A stretch of DNA of 64,000 nt. Origin: Apostichopus japonicus. Taxonomy: Eukaryota > Echinodermata > Holothuroidea > Aspidochirotida > Stichopodidae. The stretch lies in the NCBI RefSeq assembly GCF_037975245.1, contig NC_092565.1, forward strand, positions 11,466,499 to 11,530,498, read 5' to 3'. The notes below the pieces were generated by a model that was not told the origin of the DNA, did not search any database, and saw only the letters and a program-made list of their open reading frames with translations. A program made the translations under genes and the position numbers. Of this stretch, positions 10,620 through 22,049 are shown in pieces (the first letter of the stretch is position 1; every line of letters begins with the position of its first letter).

Positions 10620-10704
10620 CACTTGCGGGCCCTCTCGTAGGGTCGGCCGTCGTTTCTTCGCGACCATGTGTTGCAACTCGGCGCTCTCACGGGGTTCATC
10701 CACT

Positions 10705-10718
10705 CCCCCCCCCCCCCC
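10705..10718 (+). repeat. Poly-C tract, 14 C (unit 3, module 2)
   Basis: Same site as the others, also expanded in this unit. Confidence 0.9.
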
Positions 10719-11587
10719 GTGAGCAGAGGTGTCCCTCCGTGCATACGTATATATCAACGTTCAGATATGAGGCTTTCGCGGACGGGAGTCCACCCGAGAC
10801 TCGAAAAGGCTCCTTGCCTGTGGTGCGTAAATATTTTTGCACGTCTAGACTCTTGCTGGCCTTCTCGGTAGGGTCAGCCGTCGTTTCATCGCGACCATGT
10901 GTTGCAACTCGGCGCTCAGAGCGGGGGTTTTCACCCACTCGCCCCGTGAGCAGAAGGTTCTTTCGTGCATATTATCTACAAACCCAGATATTGAGCTTTT
11001 TCATCCGCAGAACCCCCGGTGGAGAAGAGAGAGAAGAGAGAGAGAGAAGAGAAGAGAGGAGAGATAAAAAGGGAGAAGAGAGAAGGCTTCTCGCGTTGCT
11101 TGGTGGATGGCACGAGTGTCATGCGACCTTGCGGAGGGTAGAGCGGCAGGCCGAAGGCGACGGCAGGCCGGCCCGATTCACCCGCAGAGATCTGGATCTC
11201 GTTCGAGAATTCGAGATCTCGTGGGGGACAGTCGGGAGAGGCAGTCGATCAGAGAGAAAGGAGAAGGGAGAGATGAGAGATGAGAGAGGAAGGAGAAGTG
11301 AGAAGGGAGAAGGCTTCTCGTGTTTTTTGTTGGTTGGCACAAGTGTCATGAGAGAAAGGAGAGATGATAGAGAAGGGAGAAGAGAGAAGGCTTCTCGCGT
11401 TGCTTGGTGATTGGCACGAGTGTCATGCGACCGGGCGGAGGGCAGAGTCGCAGGCCGAAGGCCGAAGGCGACGGCAGGCCGGCCCGATTCACCCACAGAC
11501 ATCATCGGTCTCGTTCGAAGTTTCGAGATCCCGTGGGGGGTAGTCGGGAGGGGTAGTCGAGTCGATCCGATACTCGAGAAGGCCTTC

Positions 11588-11623
11588 AATATCTGTCGTA
11601 TGTGTATAAATGTCATGGTTGGA
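11588..11623 (+). promoter_or_regulatory. P3 promoter-like core, unit 3
   Basis: 580 bases upstream of 18S; intact hairpin at 11642-11683. The ETS after it has the altered GGTGACACTCGCCCCGTGAA segment (11763-11782). Confidence 0.5.
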
Positions 11624-12182
11624 CTCGTGCAAGATATATCCGGGAGCAACCCCGACACTCCTCTGAAAATACGGGTTGCTCCCAGGTGAGAAGGTCGATT
11701 GTGTGGTCGATGGCACGAGTGTCATGCGACCGGGCGTGGGCCGAGTATTTAGCCGACGGTGACGGTGACACTCGCCCCGTGAAGAAACGGTCAGATATCG
11801 AGCTTTCATCACGGGACCCGTTCGGGCTTGTTGCCGTTGCTGCGACCATGTGTTGCACTCGGCGCTCTGTACGGGCTTTTTCATCCAAGCAACGAATGCA
11901 CGCTCGAGGCGTGCGATTGCTCTCCTCTATAACAGTGGACGAGCCGTCGCCCTCCCGCGTCGCTTCGAACCGGTCCCGTGTCCAAGGCGGGACCACTGCG
12001 ACTCCTCTCGAAACGACCCAGTCGACTCGGGTAGAGATATACACCTCGAGAATCCCTTCGGGCGGTTCTTCGATCACTGTACCGTAATAGCACGGCATCG
12101 AAGGTTGAGGATTGAGAGAGAAAGGGGAGTGCGAGAGCGACTCCAGGATGGCGAACGGGCCTAGCCCGGTTCCGTCGACCGT

Positions 12183-12358
12183 TACCTGGTTGATCCTGCC
12201 AGTAGTCATATGCTTGTCTCGAAGATTAAGCAATGCACGGCTAAGTACAATCCTGAACATACAAGAGAAACTGCAGATGGCTCAATAGATCAGTTATGGT
12301 TTATTGGAGAAAGTCTTATACCATGGATAACTGTGGTAATTCTAGAGCTTATACTAAT
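12183..12358 (+). pseudogene. 18S rRNA 5' fragment, copy 4
   Basis: Carries GGCTCAATAG instead of GGCTCATTAG, a change at a strongly conserved SSU site shared only with copy 8 (25278). Confidence 0.94.
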
Positions 12359-12741
12359 GAGAGAGAAAGGAAAAGGGAGAAGAGAGAAGGCTTCTCGCGT
12401 TGCTTGGTGGATGGCACGAGTGTCATGCGACCGGGCGGAGGGCAGAGTCGTGGGCCGAAGGCGACGGCAGGCCGGCCCGATCCACCCGCAGAGATGAGAG
12501 AGAAAGTAGAATGGAGAGATGAAGAATGAGAGAGGAAGGAGAAGAGAGAAGGCTTCTCGCGTTGCTTGGTGGCTGGCACGAGTGTCATGCGACCGGGCGG
12601 AGGGCAGAGCGGCAGGCCGAAGGCGACGGCAGGCCGGCCCGATTCACCCGCAGAGATCTGGATCTCGTTCGAGAATTCGAGATCTCGTGGGGGCAGTCGG
12701 GATGGGGCATTCGAGTCGATCCGAGACTCGTGAAGGCTTTC

Positions 12742-12777
12742 AATATCTGTCGTGTGTGTATAAATGTCATGGTTGGA
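12742..12777 (+). promoter_or_regulatory. P1 spacer promoter-like core, unit 4
   Basis: Canonical P1; upstream GGGATGGGGCATTC differs from the usual GGGAGGGGCATTC. Confidence 0.45.
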
Positions 12778-12862
12778 CACTTGCGGGCCCTCTCGTAGGG
12801 TCGGCCGTCGTTTCTTCGCGACCATGTGTTGCAACTCGGCGCTCTCACGGGGTTCATCCACT

Positions 12863-12873
12863 CCCCCCCCCCC
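12863..12873 (+). repeat. Poly-C tract, 11 C (unit 4)
   Basis: Expanded poly-C in module 1. Confidence 0.9.
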
Positions 12874-13709
12874 GTGAGCAGAGGTGTCCCTCCGTGCACA
12901 CGTATATATCAACGTTCAGATATGAAGCTTTCGCGGACGGGAGTCCACCCGAGACTCGAAAAGGCTCCTTGCCTGTGGTGCGTAAATATTTTTGCACGTC
13001 TAGACTCTTGCTGGCCTTCTCGGTAGGGTCAGCCGTCGTTTCATCGCGACCATGTGTTGCAACTCGGCGCTCAGAACGGGGGTTTTCACCCACTCGCCCC
13101 GTGAGCAGAAGATTCTTTCGTGCATATTATCTACAAACCCAGATATTGAGCTTTTTCATCCGCAGAACCCCCGGTGGAGAAGAGAGAAGAGAGAGAAGAG
13201 AGAGAGAGGAGAGATGAAAGGGAGAAGAGAGAAGGCTTCTCGCGTTGCTTGGTGGATGGCACGAGTGTCATGCGACCTGGCGGAGGGTAGAGCGGCAGGC
13301 CGAAGGCGACGGCAGGCCGGCCCGATTCACCCGCAGAGATCTGGATCTCGTTCGAGAATTCGAGATCTCGTGGGGGGCAGTCGGGAGGGGCAGTCGACCA
13401 GAGAGAAAGGAGAAGGGAGAGATGAGAGATGAGAGAGAAAGGAGAAGGGAGAAGAGAGTAGGCTTCTCGCGTTGCTTGGTGGATGGCACGAGTGTCATGC
13501 GACCTGGCAGAGTGGCGGGTCGAAGGCGACGGCAGGCCGGCCCGATGCATCTGCAAGATCTGACCCTCGTTCGAGATTTTGAGATCTCTTTAGTGTAGTG
13601 GGTATTGGCTTAAGTGTGTGATCCAATGGTCAGAACGAGTGGGCAGAGTGAATCGGATTCTATATATGAGGGGGGTTGTAGAGTCGATCCAAGACTCGAG
13701 AAGGCTTTT

Positions 13710-13745
13710 AATATCTGTCGTGGGTGTATAAATGTCATGGTTGGA
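13710..13745 (+). promoter_or_regulatory. P2 spacer promoter-like core, unit 4
   Basis: Canonical P2; upstream flank has GTGTAGTGGGTATTGG (others GTGTAGCGGG). Confidence 0.45.
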
Positions 13746-14697
13746 CACTTGCGGGCCCTCTCGTAGGGTCGGCCGTCGTTTCTTCGCGACCATGTGTTGC
13801 AACTCGGCGCTCTCACGGGGTTCATCCACTCCCCCCCGTGAGCAGAGGTGTCCCTCCGTGCACACGTATATATCAACGTTCAGATATGAAGCTTTCGCGG
13901 ACGGGAGTCCACCCGAGACTCGAAAAGGCTCCTTGCCTGTGGTGCGTAAATATTTTTGCACGTCTAGACTCTTGCTGGCCTTCTCGGTAGGGTCAGCCGT
14001 CGTTTCATCGCGACCATGTGTTGCAACTCGGCGCTCGGAGCGGGGGTTTTCACCCACTCGCCCCGTGAGCAGAAGGTTCTTTCGTGCATATTATCTACAA
14101 ACCCAGATATTGAGCTTTTTCATCTGCAGAACCCCCGGTGGAGAAGAGAGAGAAGAGAGAGAGAGAAGAGAAGAGAGGAGAGATGGAAGGGAGAAGAGAG
14201 AAGGCTTCTCGCGTTGCTTGGTGGATGGCACGAGTGTCATGCGACCTTGCGGAGGGTAGAGCGGCAGGCCGAAAGCGACGGCAGGCCGGCCCGATTCACC
14301 CGCAGAGATCTGGATCTCGTTCGAGAATTCGAGATCTCGTGGGGGACAGTCGGGAGGGGCAGTCGATCAGAGAGAAAGGAGAAGGGAGAGATGAGAGATG
14401 AGAGAGAAAGGAGAAGTGAGAAGGGAGAAGGCTTCTCGTGTTTTTGTTGGTTGGCACAAGTGTCATGAGAGAAAGGAGAGATGATAGAGCAGAGAGAAGG
14501 CTTCTCGCGTTGCTTGGTGATTGGCACGAGTGTCATGCGACCGGGCGGAGGGCAGAGTCGCAGGCCGAAGGCCGAAGGCGACGGCAGGCCGGCCCGATTC
14601 ACCCACAGACATCATCGGTCTCGTTCGAAGTTTCGAGATCTCGTGGGGGGTAGTCGGGAGGGGTAGTCGAGTCGATCCGATACTCGAGAAGGCCTTC

Positions 14698-14733
14698 AAT
14701 ATCTGTCGTATGTGTATAAATGTCATGGTTGGA
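14698..14733 (+). promoter_or_regulatory. P3 promoter-like core, unit 4
   Basis: 591 bases upstream of 18S; intact hairpin at 14752-14793. Confidence 0.5.
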
Positions 14734-15303
14734 CTCGTGCAAGATATATCCGGGAGCAACCCCGACACTCCTCTGAAAATACGGGTTGCTCCCAGGTGAG
14801 AAGGTCGATTGTGTGGTCGATGGCACGAGTGTCATGCGACCGGGCGAGGGCAGAGTATTTAGCCGACGGTGACGGCACGCCGCCCGATGGAGAAACGGTC
14901 AGATATCGAGCTTTCATCACGGGACCCGTTCGGGCTTGTTGCCGTTGCTGCGACCATGTGTTGCACTCGGCGCTCTGTACGGGCTTTTTCATCCAAGCAA
15001 CGAATGCACGCTCGAGGCGTGCGATTGCTCTCCTCTATAACAGTGGACGAGCCGTCGCCCTCCCGCGTCGCCCTCCCGCGTCGCTTCGAACCGGTCCCGT
15101 GTCCAAGGCGGGACCACTGCGACTCCTCTCGAAACGACCCAGTCGACTCGGGTAGAGATATACACCTCGAGAATCCCTTCGGGCGGTTCTTCGATCACTG
15201 TACCGTAATAGCACGGCATCGAAGGTTGAGGATTGAGAGAGAAAGGGGAGTGCGAGAGCGACTCCAGGATGGCGAACGGGCCTAGCCCGGTTCCGTCGAC
15301 CGT

Positions 15304-15479
15304 TACCTGGTTGATCCTGCCAGTAGTCATATGCTTGTCTCGAAGATTAAGCAATGCACGGCTAAGTACAATCCTGAACATACAAGAGAAACTGCAGATG
15401 GCTCATTAGATCAGTTATGGTTTATTGGAGAAAGTCTTATACCATGGATAACTGTGGTAATTCTAGAGCTTATACTAAT
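15304..15479 (+). pseudogene. 18S rRNA 5' fragment, copy 5
   Basis: Consensus within the fragment; the junction continues as AATAAGAGAG rather than AATGAGAGAG, a marker shared with copies 6, 7, 16, 19 and 20. Confidence 0.94.
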
Positions 15480-15861
15480 AAGAGAGAAATGAAAAGGGAG
15501 AAGAGAGAAGGCTTCTCGCGTTGCTTGGTGGATGGCACGAGTGTCATGCGACCGGGCGGAGGGCAGAGTCGTAGGCCGAAGGCGACGGCAGGCCGGCCCG
15601 ATCCACCCGCAGAGATGAGAGAGAAAGTAGAATGGAGAGATGAAGAATGAGAGAGGAAGGAGAAGAGAGAAGGCTTCTCGCGTTGCTTGGTGGCTGGCAC
15701 GAGTGTCATGCGACCGGGCGGAGGGCAGAGCGGCAGGCCGAAGGCGACGGCAGGCCGGCCCGATTCACCCGCAGAGATCTGGATCTCGTTCGAAAATTCG
15801 AGATCTCGTGGGGGCAGTCGGGAGGGGCATTCGAGTCGATCCGAGACTCGTGAAGGCTTTC

Positions 15862-15897
15862 AATATCTGTCGTGTGTGTATAAATGTCATGGTTGGA
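15862..15897 (+). promoter_or_regulatory. P1 spacer promoter-like core, unit 5
   Basis: Canonical P1, 1054 bp before P2. Confidence 0.45.
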
Positions 15898-16915
15898 CAC
15901 TTGCGGGCCCTCTCGTAGGGTCGGCCGTCGTTTCTTCGCGACCATGTGTTGCAACTCGGCGCTCTCACGGGGTTCATCCACTCACCCCCGTGAGCAGAGG
16001 TGTCCCTCCGTGCACACGTATATATCAACGTTCAGATATGAAGCTTTCGCGGACGGGAGTCCACCCGAGACTCGAAAAGGCTCCTTGCCTGTGGTGCGTA
16101 AATATTTTTGCACGTCTAGACTCTTGCTGGCCTTCTCGGTAGGGTCAGCCGTCGTTTCATCGCGACCATGTGTTGCAACTCGGCGCTCAGAACGGGGGTT
16201 TTCACCCACTCGCCTGGTGAGCAGAAGATTCTTTCGTGCATATTATCTACAAACCCAGATATTGAGCTTTTTCATCCGCAGAACCCCCGGTGGAGAAGAG
16301 AGAAGAGAGAGAAGAGAGAGAGAGGAGAGATGAAAGGGAGAAGAGAGAAGGCTTCTCGCGTTGCTTGGTGGATGGCACGAGTGTCATGCGACCTGGCGGA
16401 GGGTAGAGCGGCAGGCCGAAGGCGACGGCAGGCCGGCCCGATTCACCCGCAGAGATCTGGATCTCGTTCGAGAATTCGAGATCTCGTGGGGGGAGTCGGG
16501 AGGGGCACTGGAGAAGGGAGAGATGAGAGATGAGAGAGAAAGGATAGGGGAGAAGGGAGAAGAGAGAAGGCTTCTCGCGTTGTTCGGTGGATGGCACAAG
16601 TGTCATGAGAGAAAGGAGAAGGGAGAGATGAGAGATGAGAGAGAAAGGAGAAGGGAGAAGAGAGTAGGCTTCTCGCGTTGCTTGGTGGATGGCACAAGTG
16701 TCATGCGACCTGGCAGAGTGGCGGGTCGAAGGCGACGGCAGGCCGGCCCGATGCATCTGCAAGATCTGACCCTCGTTCGAGATTTTGAGATCTCTTTAGT
16801 GTAGTGGGTATTGGCTTAAGTGTGTGATCCAATGGTCAGAACGAGTGGGCAGAGTGAATCGGATTCTATATATGAGGGGGGTTGTAGAGTCGATCCAAGA
16901 CTCGAGAAGGCTTTT

Positions 16916-16951
16916 AATATCTGTCGTGGGTGTATAAATGTCATGGTTGGA
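16916..16951 (+). promoter_or_regulatory. P2 spacer promoter-like core, unit 5
   Basis: Canonical P2 with the GTAGTGGG flank. Confidence 0.45.
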
Positions 16952-17903
16952 CACTTGCGGGCCCTCTCGTAGGGTCGGCCGTCGTTTCTTCGCGACCATG
17001 TGTTGCAACTCGGCGCTCTCACGGGGTTCATCCACTCCCCCCCGTGAGCAGAGGTGTCCCTCCGTGCACACGTATATATCAACGTTCAGATATGAAGCTT
17101 TCGCGGACGGGAGTCCACCCGAGACTCGAAAAGGCTCCTTGCCTGTGGTGCGTAAATATTTTTGCACGTCTAGACTCTTGCTGGCCTTCTCGGTAGGGTC
17201 AGCCGTCGTTTCATCGCGACCATGTGTTGCAACTCGGCGCTCGGAGCGGGGGTTTTCACCCACTCGCCCCGTGAGCAGAAGGTTCTTTCGTGCATATTAT
17301 CTACAAACCCAGATATTGAGCTTTTTCATCTGCAGAACCCCCGGTGGAGAAGAGAGAGAAGAGAGAGAGAGAAGAGAAGAGAGGAGAGATGGAAGGGAGA
17401 AGAGAGAAGGCTTCTCGCGTTGCTTGGTGGATGGCACGAGTGTCATGCGACCTTGCGGAGGGTAGAGCGGCAGGCCGAAAGCGACGGCAGGCCGGCCCGA
17501 TTCACCCGCAGAGATCTGGATCTCGTTCGAGAATTCGAGATCTCGTGGGGGACAGTCGGGAGGGGCAGTCGATCAGAGAGAAAGGAGAAGGGAGAGATGA
17601 GAGATGAGAGAGAAAGGAGAAGTGAGAAGGGAGAAGGCTTCTCGTGTTTTTGTTGGTTGGCACAAGTGTCATGAGAGAAAGGAGAGATGATAGAGCAGAG
17701 AGAAGGCTTCTCGCGTTGCTTGGTGATTGGCACGAGTGTCATGCGACCGGGCGGAGGGCAGAGTCGCAGGCCGAAGGCCGAAGGCGACGGCAGGCCGGCC
17801 CGATTCACCCACAGACATCATCGGTCTCGTTCGAAGTTTCGAGATCTCGTGGGGGGTAGTCGGGAGGGGTAGTCGAGTCGATCCGATACTCGAGAAGGCC
17901 TTC

Positions 17904-17939
17904 AATATCTGTCGTATGTGTATAAATGTCATGGTTGGA
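17904..17939 (+). promoter_or_regulatory. P3 promoter-like core, unit 5
   Basis: 591 bases upstream of 18S; intact hairpin at 17958-17999. Confidence 0.5.
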
Positions 17940-18509
17940 CTCGTGCAAGATATATCCGGGAGCAACCCCGACACTCCTCTGAAAATACGGGTTGCTCCCA
18001 GGTGAGAAGGTCGATTGTGTGGTCGATGGCACGAGTGTCATGCGACCGGGCGAGGGCAGAGTATTTAGCCGACGGTGACGGCACGCCGCCCGATGGAGAA
18101 ACGGTCAGATATCGAGCTTTCATCACGGGACCCGTTCGGGCTTGTTGCCGTTGCTGCGACCATGTGTTGCACTCGGCGCTCTGTACGGGCTTTTTCATCC
18201 AAGCAACGAATGCACGCTCGAGGCGTGCGATTGCTCTCCTCTATAACAGTGGACGAGCCGTCGCCCTCCCGCGTCGCCCTCCCGCGTCGCTTCGAACCGG
18301 TCCCGTGTCCAAGGCGGGACCACTGCGACTCCTCTCGAAACGACCCAGTCGACTCGGGTAGAGATATACACCTCGAGAATCCCTTCGGGCGGTTCTTCGA
18401 TCACTGTACCGTAATAGCACGGCATCGAAGGTTGAGGATTGAGAGAGAAAGGGGAGTGCGAGAGCGACTCCAGGATGGCGAACGGGCCTAGCCCGGTTCC
18501 GTCGACCGT

Positions 18510-18685
18510 TACCTGGTTGATCCTGCCAGTAGTCATATGCTTGTCTCGAAGATTAAGCAATGCACCGCTAAGTACAATCCTGAACATACAAGAGAAACTG
18601 CAGATGGCTCATTAGATCAGTTATGGTTTATTGGAGAAAGTCTTATACCATGGATAACTGTGGTAATTCTAGAGCTTATACTAAT
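18510..18685 (+). pseudogene. 18S rRNA 5' fragment, copy 6
   Basis: Private change GCACCGCTAAG in the already altered CACGGCTAAG segment; AATAAGAG junction. Confidence 0.94.
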
Positions 18686-19067
18686 AAGAGAGAAAGGAAA
18701 AGGGAGAAGAGAGAAGGCTTCTCGCGTTGCTTGGTGGATGGCACGAGTGTCATGCGACCGGGCGGAGGGCAGAGTCGTAGGCCGAAGGCGACGGCAGGCC
18801 GGCCCGATCCACCCGCAGAGATGAGAGAGAAAGTAGAATGGAGAGATGAAGAATGAGAGAGGAAGGAGAAGAGAGAAGGCTTCTCGCGTTGCTTGGTGGC
18901 TGGCACGAGTGTCATGCGACCGGGCGGAGGGCAGAGCGGCAGGCCGAAGGCGACGGCAGGCCGGCCCGATTCACCCGCAGAGATCTGGATCTCGTTCGAG
19001 AATTCGAGATCTCGTGGGGGCAGTCGGGAGGGGCATTCGAGTCGATCCGAGACTCGTGAAGGCTTTC

Positions 19068-19103
19068 AATATCTGTCGTGTGTGTATAAATGTCATGGTT
19101 GGA
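19068..19103 (+). promoter_or_regulatory. P1 spacer promoter-like core, unit 6
   Basis: Canonical P1, followed 691 bp later by a P3-type core rather than P2. Confidence 0.45.
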
Positions 19104-19758
19104 CACTTGCGGGCCCTCTCGTAGGGTCGGCCGTCGTTTCTTCGCGACCATGTGTTGCAACTCGGCGCTCTCACGGGGTTCATCCACTCCCCCCGTGAGC
19201 AGAGGTGTCCCTCCGTGCACACGTATATATCAACGTTCAGATATGAAGCTTTCGCGGACGGGAGTCCACCCGAGACTCGAAAAGGCTCCTTGCCTGTGGT
19301 GCGTAAATATTTTTGCACGTCTAGACTCTTGCTGGCCTTCTCGGTAGGGTCAGCCGTCGTTTCATCGCGACCATGTGTTGCAACTCGGCGCTCAGAGCGG
19401 GGGTTTTCACCCACTCGCCCCGTGAGCAGAAGGTTCTTTCGTGCATATTATCTACAAACCCAGATATTGAGCTTTTTCATCCGCAGAACCCCCGGTGGAG
19501 AAGAGAGAGAAGAGAGAGAGAGAAGAGAAGAGAGGAGAGATGGAAGGGAGAAGAGAGAAGGCTTCTCGCGTTGCTTGGTGGATGGCACGAGTGTCATGCG
19601 ACCGGGCGGAGGGCAGAGTCGCAGGCCGAAGGCCGAAGGCGACGGCAGGCCGGCCCGATTCACCCACAGAGATCATCGGTCTCGTTCGAAGTTTCGAGAT
19701 CTCGTGGGGGGTAGTCGGGAGGGGTAGTCGAGTCGATCCGATACTCGAGAAGGCCTTC

Positions 19759-19794
19759 AATATCTGTCGTATGTGTATAAATGTCATGGTTGGA
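19759..19794 (+). promoter_or_regulatory. Extra P3 promoter-like core inside unit 6, not followed by 18S
   Basis: Full P3 signature with intact hairpin (19813-19854). The sequence leaves the ETS at the shared box (about 19880-19901) and enters box-3 spacer sequence. The next 18S start is ~2.3 kb away and two further cores intervene. Confidence 0.5.
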
Positions 19795-20438
19795 CTCGTG
19801 CAAGATATATCCGGGAGCAACCCCGACACTCCTCTGAAAATACGGGTTGCTCCCAGGTGAGAAGGTCGATTGTGTGGTCGATGGCACGAGTGTCATGCGA
19901 CCTGGCGGAGGGTAGAGCGGCAGGCCGAAGGCGACGGCAGGCCGGCCCGATTCACCCGCAGAGATCTGGATCTCGTTCGAGAAGCGAGATCTCGTGGGGG
20001 GCAGTTGGGAGGGGCAGTGGATCAGAGAGAAAGGAGAAGGGAGAGATGAGAGATGAGAGAGAAAGGAGAGGGGAGAAGGGAGAAGAGAGAAGGCTTCTCG
20101 CGTTGTTCGGTGGATGGCACAATTGTCATGAGAGAAAGGAGAAGGGAGAGATGAGAGATGAGAGAGAAAGGAGAAGGGAGAAGAGAGTAGGCTTCTCGCG
20201 TTGCTTGGTGGATGGCACGAGTGTCATGCGACCTGGCAGAGTGGCGGGTCGAAGGCGACGGCAGGCCGGCCCGATGCATCTGCAAGATCTGACCCTCGTT
20301 CGAGATTTTGAGATCTCTTTAGTGTAGCGGGTATTGGCTTAAGTGTGTGATCCAATGGTCAGAACGAGTGGGCAGAGTGAATCGGATTCTATATATGAGG
20401 GGGGTTGTAGAGTCGATCCAAGACTCGAGAAGGCTTTT

Positions 20439-20474
20439 AATATCTGTCGTGGGTGTATAAATGTCATGGTTGGA
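20439..20474 (+). promoter_or_regulatory. P2 spacer promoter-like core, unit 6
   Basis: Canonical P2, 680 bp after the extra P3 core. Confidence 0.45.
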
Positions 20475-21441
20475 CACTTGCGGGCCCTCTCGTAGGGTCG
20501 GCCGTCGTTTCTTCGCGACCATGTGTTGCAACTTGGCGCTCTCACGGGGTTCATCCACTCCCCCTCCCCCCCGTGAGCAGAGGTGTCCCTCCGTGCACAC
20601 GTATATATCAACGTTCAGATATGAGGCTTTCGCGGACGGGAGTCCACCCGAGACTCGAAAAGGCTCCTTGCCTGTGGTGCGTAAATATTTTTGCACGTCT
20701 AGACTCTTGCTGGCCTTCTCGGTAGGGTCAGCCGTCGTTTCATCGCGACCATGTGTTGCAACTCGGCGCTCAGAGCGGGGGTTTTCACCCACTCGCCCCG
20801 TGAGCAGAAGGTTCTTTCGTGCATATTATCTACAAACCCAGATATTGAGCTTTTTCATCCGCAGAACCCCCGGTGGAGAAGAGAGAGAAGAGAGAGAGAG
20901 AAGAGAAGAGAGGAGAGATAAAAAGGGAGAAGAGAGAAGGCTTCTCGCGTTGCTTGGTGGATGGCACGAGTGTCATGCGACCTTGCGGAGGGTAGAGCGG
21001 CAGGCCGAAGGCGACGGCAGGCCGGCCCGATTCACCCGCAGAGATCTGGATCTCGTTCGAGAATTCGAGATCTCGTGGGGGACAGTCGGGAGAGGCAGTC
21101 GATCAGAGAGAAAGGAGAAGGGAGAGATGAGAGATGAGAGAGGAAGGAGAAGTGAGAAGGGAGAAGGCTTCTCGTGTTTTTTGTTGGTTGGCACAAGTGT
21201 CATGAGAGAAAGGAGAGATGATAGAGGAGGGAGAAGAGAGAAGGCTTCTCGCGTTGCTTGGTGATTGGCACGAGTGTCATGCGACCGGGCGGAGGGCAGA
21301 GTCGCAGGCCGAAGGCCGAAGGCGACGGCAGGCCGGCCCGATTCACCCACAGAGATCATCGGTCTCGTTCGAAGTTTCGAGATCCCGTGGGGGGTAGTCG
21401 GGAGGGGTAGTCGAGTCGATCCGATACTCGAGAAGGCCTTC

Positions 21442-21477
21442 AATATCTGTCGTATGTGTATAAATGTCATGGTTGGA
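21442..21477 (+). promoter_or_regulatory. P3 promoter-like core, unit 6
   Basis: 593 bases upstream of 18S; hairpin at 21496-21537; same altered ETS start as unit 3. Confidence 0.5.
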
Positions 21478-22049
21478 CTCGTGCAAGATATATCCGGGAG
21501 CAACCCCGACACTCCTCTGAAAATACGGGTTGCTCCCAGGTGAGAAGGTCGATTGTGTGGTCGATGGCACGAGTGTCATGCGACCGGGCGTGGGCCGAGT
21601 ATTTAGCCGACGGTGACGGTGACACTCGCCCCGTGAAGAAACGGTCAGATATCGAGCTTTCATCACGGGACCCGTTCGGGCTTGTTGCCGTTGCTGCGAC
21701 CATGTGTTGCACTCGGCGCTCTGTACGGGCTTTTTCATCCAAGCAACGAATGCACGCTCGAGGCGTGCGATTGCTCTCCTCTATAACAGTGGACGAGCCG
21801 TCGCCCTCCCGCGTCGCCCTCCCGCGTCGCTTCGAACCGGTCCCGTGTCCAAGGCGGGACCACTGCGACTCCTCTCGAAACGACCCAGTCGACTCGGGTA
21901 GAGATATACACCTCGAGAATCCCTTCGGGCGGTTCTTCGATCACTGTACCGTAATAGCACGGCATCGAAGGTTGAGGGTTGAGAGAGAAAAGGGAGTGCG
22001 AGAGCGACTCCAGGATGGCGAACGGGCCTAGCCCGGTTCCGTCGACCGT

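Larger units (their letters stand above)
9184..12182 (+). repeat. Array unit 3 (2999 bp)
   Basis: P1 (9742) to P2 (10584) is only 842 bp, not ~1069 bp, because the box-3 block is missing and the GA tract runs directly into box 4 (about 10190-10280). Poly-C runs are the longest in the window (15 C at 9863-9877, 14 C at 10705-10718). The region around 11061-12182, including GAGATAAAAAGGGAG and a modified ETS start with TGACACTCGCCCCGTGAAG, matches unit 6. P3 at 11588; one 13-bp ETS repeat. Confidence 0.93.
12183..15303 (+). repeat. Array unit 4 (3121 bp)
   Basis: Lacks one box/GA block (box 4), so P1 (12742) to P2 (13710) is 968 bp. P3 at 14698. Carries GGCTCAATAG in the 18S fragment, shared with unit 8. 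Its second half (CATCTGCAGAAC, a five-T box 7, GGCACGCCGCCC in the ETS) belongs to a sequence subfamily shared with units 5, 7, 18 and 19. Two 13-bp ETS repeats. Confidence 0.94.
15304..18509 (+). repeat. Array unit 5 (3206 bp)
   Basis: Standard order: P1 15862, P2 16916, P3 17904. The box-3 block ends in a shortened junction (GGGGGGAGTCGGGAGGGGCACTGG, about 16490-16512), shared with units 8 and 16. The second half is nearly identical to unit 4 at a 3206-bp offset. Two 13-bp ETS repeats. Confidence 0.95.
18510..22049 (+). repeat. Array unit 6 (3540 bp, contains an extra gene-type promoter)
   Basis: Four cores: P1 19068, an extra P3 at 19759, P2 20439 and P3 21442. The extra P3 keeps its downstream hairpin (19813-19854), but at the ETS box (about 19880-19901) the sequence switches back to box-3 spacer sequence instead of continuing to 18S. 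The segment 20915-22049 matches unit 3 at an offset of about 9.85 kb. Its 18S fragment has a private GCACCGCTAAG variant. Two 13-bp ETS repeats. Confidence 0.94.
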
